Assembly (NCBI RefSeq): GCF_010820665.1 | Contig: NZ_JAAIKC010000003.1 | Coordinates: forward strand, 1 to 64,000 | DNA from: Paenibacillus sp. SYP-B3998 | GTDB lineage: Bacteria > Bacillota > Bacilli > Paenibacillales > NBRC-103111 | Direction: 5' to 3' | DNA length: 64,000 nt | Shown: positions 59,407-64,000 of the stretch, in pieces | How positions within the stretch are numbered: position 1 is the first letter of the stretch | Layout of the letters: the number at the start of each line of letters is the position of its first letter | Made by a program: the position numbers and the translations under genes | Notes under the pieces: generated by a model | What the model was told of the DNA's origin: nothing | What the model saw: the letters and a program-made list of their open reading frames with translations, nothing else | Databases searched by the model: none

Positions 59407-59871
59407 GTTATCTCTCCTCTTATCTGTTATAGACCTTAACTCTCTTTCCATAATATATGACAGATACAGGAAGTACAAGTGATTTGAACATACTTCAATA
59501 TATAGACTGTAAGAATGATTCAAATCTTTGTAGTGTAGAATTGCAATTTACACGTATAATCTTCTCATAAAATGTCCAATTTTAACTCAGTAGTTTAATA
59601 AATATGATTCTGGATCAACTCATAGCGTTGATGTGGTTGAAAACAGTTTTTATTATGACTCCAGTAATTCCTTTAAAGCAAACATAGGCTTCTAATATTT
59701 TTCATGGGGAAACACTTTTTATATCTGGACCCATCATTTAGCGACACCCCTAAAAATATGATAATAAGCTTCAAAATCCATAAAAGCTCAAGGGGACGCT
59801 TTCCTTCAGGGCTTTTACATTGCCCAGTGCTTCCAGTACAAGATTATAATTCATTGATCTTCTAAACTTGT
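59407..59871. other. AT-rich spacer in the insert
   Basis: No gene is seen. A hairpin around 59785-59815 (TAAAAGC..GCTTTTA) could be a terminator. The remainder should hold the promoter of the stalk-domain gene, of which no clear consensus stands out. Confidence 0.5.
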
Positions 59872-60222
59872 CTATTGATTTTCTCTTAAATTTTTTAGCA
59901 GTTCTTTTGTCTCGTTTTTGTATTTGTATTTTATTCTATCAATCGAATAAATAATGATTGTGGAAATTATTACTGAGCCAAGAGGACCTACGATAAAAAA
60001 TGAACCTGGAAGAATTCCATATCCTGCTGCACCTTCATTTTCCTCACCAGCTTGATAGAATGCCCATGCACAGCACAGAAAAGACACCGGGAAATACATA
60101 TAAAATGTAATGGGTGTAAAAAGTTTTATTACTGGTCTAGATTCTTTATCTCTATTTACTTTTCTAATGATACTACGAATTACAACTATGACGAGAGCAA
60201 AAGCCAGTAGCCCAATTAACAC
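59872..60222 (-). CDS. Small membrane protein of unknown function
   Basis: The 116-residue protein has three or so hydrophobic segments (MLIGLLAFALVIVVI, FYMYFPVSFLCCAWAFY, FFIVGPLGSVIISTIIIYSI) and a basic cytoplasmic tail (RIKYKYKNETKELLKNLREN). I do not recognise a family. The start is GTG 60222, preceded by AAAGGGGTG. It lies in the insert after the glnA 3' end. Confidence 0.65.
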   Translation of the reverse strand: MLIGLLAFALVIVVIRSIIRKVNRDKESRPVIKLFTPITFYMYFPVSFLCCAWAFYQAGEENEGAAGYGILPGSFFIVGPLGSVIISTIIIYSIDRIKYKYKNETKELLKNLRENQ

Positions 60223-60540
60223 TTAATTCACCCCTTTGTAAAACCACGAAAATTTTACCACTATCTTCCATGCTTGTCTACCTATATTTCCATTAATTCG
60301 TAGACCATTCGACATTAAGCATATATAATCTGAAATAAGTACTTTTACTAATATCTAGGTTTTTTTTTGAATTTAAAGTTTGAAAGCGAAAATAATAAAA
60401 AACGTTGATTCTAAGCTATTTTGCTAAGAAATAATATGATATATTAATGAAGGAATATTAACCGTACACAAGTTCACCAATGGAAAAAAAGATCAGTATC
60501 TGACGCTTTACTAATCTTACAGCTACAACTAGATAAGATG
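60223..60540. other. Spacer containing displaced glnA 3' end
   Basis: Very AT-rich up to 60460, then the right copy of the glnA 3' end (60461-60515). No gene. Confidence 0.6.
60461..60515. repeat. glnA 3'-end repeat, right copy
   Basis: ACCGTACACAAGTTCACC to GCTTTACTAAT repeats the end of glnA, including its TAA stop, but with a 1-base insertion that breaks the frame. It is not part of any gene. Confidence 0.9.
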
Positions 60541-60593
60541 AGCCCGTTAGCTTTTTAGGATGAGGAATCCTATGCTAGTGGGCTTTTTCACAC
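60541..60593 (+). terminator. Branched terminator
   Basis: AGCCCGTTAGC (60541-60551) pairs with GCTAGTGGGCT (60574-60584, with a G-U), with an inner AGGAT/ATCCT hairpin, followed by TTTT. It may be the original glnA terminator. Confidence 0.8.
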
Positions 60594-60608
60594 GAGGAGA
60601 GAGGGCAA

Positions 60609-61847
60609 ATGGACGCATTTACGACTAATTTGGAAAAATATGCAGAGCTTGTTATTCGCATTGGGGTTAATCTTCAAAAAGGACAAGATTTGATGATAGA
60701 ATCTCCCATGGAGTCACTTGAATTAACTAGATTAATTGTCAAGAAAGCTTATGAGGCTGGAGCTAGCTTCGTTCAGGTGCATTGGCAGGATGATCTGATT
60801 ACTCGCAGCCGTTTTGAATATGCGGTGGATGAGGCGATTGATTATTATCCAGACTGGTACACAAGCATGTTGGAGCGATTCGTGGAAAACGGAGGAGCAT
60901 TATTGAATATTAAGGTTCCTGACCCTGATCTTTACAAAGGTATTGATGCTAGTATGATATCAAGAGCTTCGAAGGCAGCGGCTACAGCTCGTAAAACATA
61001 TCAACAATATGTTCGGACAAGTAAATTTAGCTGGTGTCTGATTAAGGCTCCGACGCAAGCATGGGCATCGAAGGTGTTCGCTGATTTTCCTGAAGAACAG
61101 CGAATGGATGCCATGTGGGATGCAATTTTCCGTATGAATCGGATTTATGAGGAAGACCCGGTGGCAGCATGGCGGATACATATCAAGCAGTTGCAGCGGA
61201 TGCGAGAAGTCTTGAACGCTAAAAAGTATACTGCACTCCAATACCGTGCACCAGGAACGAATTTGCGTATTGAGTTGCCGGAAGGGCATATTTGGCTAGG
61301 CGGGGACAAAGGCAATGAGCAAGGAATCCGTTTCGTAGCCAATATGCCTACAGAGGAAGTATTTACAATGCCGAAGAAAACGGGTGTCAATGGTACGGTT
61401 GCCTGTACGAAACCTTTGAATGTAAACGGTGCGATTGTAGATAAGTTCTCGTTTGTATTTGAAAATGGTCGAGTGATTGATTATACAGCTGAAGTGGGTT
61501 ACGAGCATTTGGAAAGTCTAATGAATATGGATGCTGGGAGCCGTTATTTGGGTGAAGTTGCGCTTGTGCCGGTTGACTCACCGATTTCCAATATGAATCG
61601 TATCTTTTATAACACAGGCATTGATGAAAATGCTTCCTGCCACCTTGCCTTGGGAAGCTGTTACCCCATTAACATAGCAAATGGAGCGAAGCTGTCTAAG
61701 GAGGAGTTGGATGAGCGCGGAGGTAACACTTCCCTTATTCATGTTGATTTTATGATGGGATCTGCTGATCTTGAAATTGATGGTGTGTTAAGTAATGGTG
61801 ACGTTGAACCTGTTTTCCGTAAAGGGAATTGGGCGTTATTGTTTTGA
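60609..61847 (+). CDS. M29 family aminopeptidase
   Basis: The 412-residue cytosolic metallopeptidase is of the AmpS/PepS (thermophilic aminopeptidase, M29) family. It shows VRIGVNLQKGQDLMIESP near the start, the metal-ligand Glu in RIELPEGHIWLGGDKGNEQGIRFVANMPTEEVFTMP, HLALGSCYP and HVDFMMGSADLEIDG. It removes N-terminal residues from peptides using two metal ions. GAGGAGAG precedes the ATG. It is monocistronic. Confidence 0.95.
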   Translation: MDAFTTNLEKYAELVIRIGVNLQKGQDLMIESPMESLELTRLIVKKAYEAGASFVQVHWQDDLITRSRFEYAVDEAIDYYPDWYTSMLERFVENGGALLNIKVPDPDLYKGIDASMISRASKAAATARKTYQQYVRTSKFSWCLIKAPTQAWASKVFADFPEEQRMDAMWDAIFRMNRIYEEDPVAAWRIHIKQLQRMREVLNAKKYTALQYRAPGTNLRIELPEGHIWLGGDKGNEQGIRFVANMPTEEVFTMPKKTGVNGTVACTKPLNVNGAIVDKFSFVFENGRVIDYTAEVGYEHLESLMNMDAGSRYLGEVALVPVDSPISNMNRIFYNTGIDENASCHLALGSCYPINIANGAKLSKEELDERGGNTSLIHVDFMMGSADLEIDGVLSNGDVEPVFRKGNWALLF

Positions 61848-61932
61848 AGCTTTTTGTAGTTCCGGAGTTGCGCCTGATGTGCGTATGAATGTGGATAAAG
61901 CTGCTTTATGAAATAAGGTTATATCTGGAGAG

Positions 61933-61976
61933 ATAACAAAGGCCACTTCGACTAATGCCGAAGTGGCCTTTGTTAT
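61933..61976. terminator. Bidirectional terminator between aminopeptidase and lexA
   Basis: ATAACAAAGGCCACTTCG (61933-61950) and its exact reverse complement (61959-61976) form an 18-bp stem with an 8-base loop between convergent genes. Confidence 0.9.
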
Positions 61977-62007
61977 ACAGATTTATTGTAAGGAGAAAAA
62001 GGGCGGT

Positions 62008-62625
62008 TTACATATCGCGGAATAAACCAATAACGCGACCGAGAATTGTAACATGTTTCAGAAGAATCGGTTGTAAAGCAGAATTTTCTGGTTGTAGACG
62101 AATATGATCGCGTTCCTTATAGAACCGTTTCACGGTAGCTTCATCATCCTCAGTCATTGCAACGACGATATCACCGTTATTAGCTGTCTGCTGTTGTTTA
62201 ACAATAACGTAGTCACCGTTGTGGATACCAGCGTCAATCATACTATCTCCCATAACACTGAGCATAAATACGTTGTTGTCGCCTACTAAATGAGATGGAA
62301 GAGGGAAGTAATCTTCAATGTTCTCTGTTGCAGTGATTGGTACACCTGCTGTTACTTTACCAATCAATGGCACACGAGCAACAGAGTGTGCGAAATTGCT
62401 TTCGCTGCCATCCAAGCCTAAGATTTCTATCGCCCGAGGCTTTGTAGGATCGCGACGAATTAAACCCTTCTTTTCTAAACGCTCCAAATGCCCATGTACT
62501 GTAGAACTGGAAGCTAGTCCAACAGCTTCGCCGATTTCTCTTACAGAAGGAGGATATCCCTTATCTTTCACTTCATTCTTAATGAAGTCCAATATTGCCT
62601 GTTGTCGCTGTGAAATTTTGCTCAA
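62008..62625 (-). CDS. lexA: SOS repressor LexA
   Basis: The 205-residue repressor has a winged helix ([50 protein letters not shown]), the self-cleavage site Ala93-Gly94 (VTAGVP) and the catalytic dyad Ser128 (GDSMID) and Lys166 (TVKRF). It represses SOS genes until RecA filaments trigger cleavage. The start is TTG 62625, with GGAGTG 8 bases upstream. It is divergent from yneA, with LexA boxes between. Confidence 0.97.
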   Translation of the reverse strand: MSKISQRQQAILDFIKNEVKDKGYPPSVREIGEAVGLASSSTVHGHLERLEKKGLIRRDPTKPRAIEILGLDGSESNFAHSVARVPLIGKVTAGVPITATENIEDYFPLPSHLVGDNNVFMLSVMGDSMIDAGIHNGDYVIVKQQQTANNGDIVVAMTEDDEATVKRFYKERDHIRLQPENSALQPILLKHVTILGRVIGLFRDM

Positions 62626-62670
62626 TTGTTATCACTCCAATTATGGTAATCATTAGCCAAAGTATACCAT

Positions 62671-62758
62671 AGAACCGGAGTTCGTACAAACATAAGTTCG
62701 AGAAATAGATTGACTCAAACATGTGTTCGTGTTATTCTAAAAACAGAACAAATGTTTG
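62671..62758. promoter_or_regulatory. Cluster of four LexA boxes between lexA and yneA
   Basis: Sites related to CGAAC-N4-GTTCG are AGAACCGGAGTTCG (62671-62684), CAAACATAAGTTCG (62687-62700), CAAACATGTGTTCG (62716-62729) and the weaker AGAACAAATGTTTG (62745-62758). The first lies in the spacer of the lexA promoter (minus strand TTGTAC-17-TATACT), the third in that of yneA (TTGACT 62710, TATTCT 62733). Confidence 0.82.
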
Positions 62759-62772
62759 GAGGTTGATTATTC

Positions 62773-63165
62773 ATGTATATAGCCTATTCTCACACAACGA
62801 CATCAACGACACCTCATAGATCACTACACACATCAAACCGGATGAAACTCAACTCGAAGCTTGCAAAAAGATTGTTTGGTTTTTTTATGTTAGTTGTCAT
62901 TCTTGGTGCTGTTTTCTCTTTCGGAGCCATAGTTCAGGCCTACGCAGGAGAAGGGAGTTCCATTACTACCTCCAAGGTGGACGTCTCATTGACAGTGAAG
63001 ACATATGAGCGTGTTGTTGTTCAGCGTGGAGATACGTTATGGAGAATCGCATCCACGCATCTGGATAAAGGCGGGAATATTCGCGCTTACATTGATCAAA
63101 TGTATAATTTCAATCGATTAAGCTCTAGCGTGCTTCAAGAGGGTCAGGTGTTACTACTCCCTTAA
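62773..63165 (+). CDS. yneA: SOS cell division inhibitor YneA-like LysM protein
   Basis: The 130-residue protein has one membrane helix (FGFFMLVVILGAVFSFGAIV) and a C-terminal LysM domain (ERVVVQRGDTLWRIASTHLDKGGNIRAYIDQMYNFNRLSSSVLQEGQVLLLP). YneA blocks division during the SOS response. LexA boxes precede the gene, and it is divergent from lexA as in B. subtilis. It is a little longer at the N-terminus than the B. subtilis protein, but ATG 62773 has GGAGG 10 bases upstream. Confidence 0.92.
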   Translation: MYIAYSHTTTSTTPHRSLHTSNRMKLNSKLAKRLFGFFMLVVILGAVFSFGAIVQAYAGEGSSITTSKVDVSLTVKTYERVVVQRGDTLWRIASTHLDKGGNIRAYIDQMYNFNRLSSSVLQEGQVLLLP

Positions 63166-63199
63166 TCGCTAGCTGTTGCTGCATATTTCTGCCGATGTT

Positions 63200-63232
63200 A
63201 GAAGCACGGGGGTGTTCCCGTGCTTCTTTTTG
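63200..63232 (+). terminator. Terminator after yneA
   Basis: AGAAGCACGGG (63200-63210) pairs with CCCGTGCTTCT (63217-63227), followed by TTTT. Confidence 0.88.
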
Positions 63233-63305
63233 GTTCCTTTCTTGACATTCTTTTAAGGGGATGGCAAAGTAATAGTCATACTGATTTTTAACAGGGAGGA
63301 TACTC

Positions 63306-63491
63306 ATGAGCGACAGCATAGATCAACATATTGAACGGATCAATGAGCTTGCACGTAAGGCAAAAACGGTAGGACTTACGGATGAGGAAATTGATGAGCG
63401 CAACGAGCTGAGAAAAAAATACATTGAAGCATTTCGTGGTAATCTGAAAATTCAACTTGATTCCATTAAGTTTGCTGACGAAGAGAGCTAG
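63306..63491 (+). CDS. DUF896 (YnzC-like) small protein
   Basis: The 61-residue helical protein MSDSIDQHIERINELARKAK..GLTDEEIDERNELRKKYIEAFR matches the DUF896/UPF0291 family, exemplified by B. subtilis YnzC, in the lexA-yneA neighbourhood. It folds as a two-helix bundle; its function is unknown, with reports of SOS co-expression in B. subtilis. GGGAGG lies 9 bases before the ATG. Confidence 0.92.
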   Translation: MSDSIDQHIERINELARKAKTVGLTDEEIDERNELRKKYIEAFRGNLKIQLDSIKFADEES

Positions 63492-63529
63492 TTTTAATAT
63501 AGAAACAGCGCATTCAAAAGGGGAAATGA

Positions 63530-64000
63530 ATGATGACAGTGAAGGCCGTGCTTTTTGATTTAGATGATACGCTATTATGGGATGATCGTAGTGTGAAGGA
63601 AGCATTCGAAGCTACTTGCGCTGAAGCCGCCAAACTAGTAGAGGTGGAACCAAGTGCTTTGGAGAGGGCTGTTCGACAAGAAGCCCGTGCATTGTATGAA
63701 TCATTTGAAACGTTTCCGTTTACCAAAATGATCGGAATTAACCCTTTTGAAGGGCTGTGGGCGAACTTCACACAAGGAGACAAAGAGAATTTCCGCAAGT
63801 TAGAGAAGCTAGCGCCAGGGTATCGTACAGAAGCTTGGACACGCGGACTGCGAGCGTTAGGCATTGAGAATCGTGAGCTCGGTTATATGCTGGGTGAATT
63901 ATTTCCTAAGGAACGCAGAAGCCGTCCACTTGTCTATGAAGAAACATTTCGAGTGCTGGATTCTCTAAAAGGCAGCTATAAGCTCTTGCTCCTAACAAAC
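63530..64000 (+). CDS. HAD-superfamily hydrolase, partial at window end
   Basis: 157 codons are seen. The first HAD motif is VLFDLDDTLLWDD (the two catalytic Asp are D-x-D), and the second is reached at LLLTN at the very end. An insertion cap domain lies between, of the helical (subclass I) type. It probably dephosphorylates a small metabolite. The frame runs off the right edge. AAGGGG lies before ATG 63530; ATG 63533 is possible. Confidence 0.88.
   Translation, partial: MMTVKAVLFDLDDTLLWDDRSVKEAFEATCAEAAKLVEVEPSALERAVRQEARALYESFETFPFTKMIGINPFEGLWANFTQGDKENFRKLEKLAPGYRTEAWTRGLRALGIENRELGYMLGELFPKERRSRPLVYEETFRVLDSLKGSYKLLLLTN

Larger units (their letters stand above)
58490..60515. mobile_element. 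Candidate genomic insert at the glnA 3' end
   Basis: About 2 kb of AT-richer DNA lies between the two copies of the glnA 3' end. It has its own terminators and two minus-strand genes, opposite to glnA. The displaced copy (right) is followed by a strong terminator at 60541 that may be the original glnA terminator. The pattern is that of an element that integrated in the 3' end of a gene and restored it. No integrase is present, so it would be a decayed element or a product of other recombination. Confidence 0.5.

Noticed and set aside
1..64000. CRISPR array, rRNA or tRNA genes
   Set aside because: No regularly spaced repeats and no cloverleaf or rRNA-like sequences were seen on either strand.

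Overview
The window comes from an endospore-forming, low-to-mid GC Bacillota, most likely Paenibacillus. The evidence is a spore coat gene (cotE), spoVK, the linked order cotE..mutS..mutL..miaA-hfq and spoVK..hflX-ynbB-glnR-glnA..lexA-yneA-ynzC (the order known from Bacillus subtilis with extra genes interleaved), strong GGAGG ribosome sites with frequent TTG/GTG starts, 7-1-7 Fur boxes, CGAAC-N4-GTTCG LexA boxes and a GlnR/TnrA box. No rRNA, tRNA or CRISPR array was seen. All statements are from reading the sequence; no database search was run.

Region 1 (1-8.5 kb) is a nested mobile region. A composite IS66-type transposon (160-5652) has perfect 13-bp outer ends and an 8-bp target duplication (TACCCTTC). 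It consists of a complete left IS66 (tnpABC), an unknown 79-aa gene, a DHA2-type MFS exporter with a foreign C-terminal tail, and a decayed inverted IS66 end on the right. It sits inside orfA of an IS3-family element; removing it and one duplication copy restores the orfA frame. Next comes a yyaL-type (DUF255) gene broken by 32 extra bases exactly at its CHWC motif.

Region 2 (8.5-22.4 kb) holds an AlkA-like glycosylase, an orphan Fur box, small cysteine-rich proteins, a GH18 enzyme with six VYQ/WNN repeats, a DUF309/response regulator/histidine kinase operon, a lipoprotein, carbonic anhydrase, an Fe-S biogenesis-like protein, M32 carboxypeptidase, a NitT/TauT-type ABC importer and an aromatic acid exporter-like protein.

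Region 3 (22.4-33.1 kb) is core: cotE, a phiEco32-type amidoligase, a candidate structured RNA, mutS, a secreted S41 protease with a stalk domain, mutL, a methyltransferase, miaA and hfq. Region 4 (33.2-42.4 kb) has a class A penicillin-binding protein, a lipoprotein cyclophilin, a hydrolase, a DUF218 protein, a short-chain dehydrogenase, two GNAT acetyltransferases, a lipoate ligase, a histidine phosphatase and an ABM-domain protein.

Region 5 (42.4-48.6 kb) is a sugar-uptake locus: a CUT1 ABC importer, a LacI-type regulator, a decayed kinase and a secreted GH18 protein. One perfect and one near-perfect palindrome (core TATAAACGTTTATA) precede the importer and the GH18 gene, suggesting a local regulon. 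Region 6 (48.7-58.5 kb) is spoVK, a Fur-controlled efeUOB iron-uptake operon, then hflX, ynbB, glnR and glnA. Region 7 (58.5-60.5 kb) is an AT-rich two-gene insert bounded by a second copy of the last ~55 bp of glnA, resembling integration into a gene 3' end. Region 8 (60.6-64 kb) is an M29 aminopeptidase, lexA and yneA around four LexA-like boxes, a DUF896 protein and a HAD hydrolase that runs off the window.
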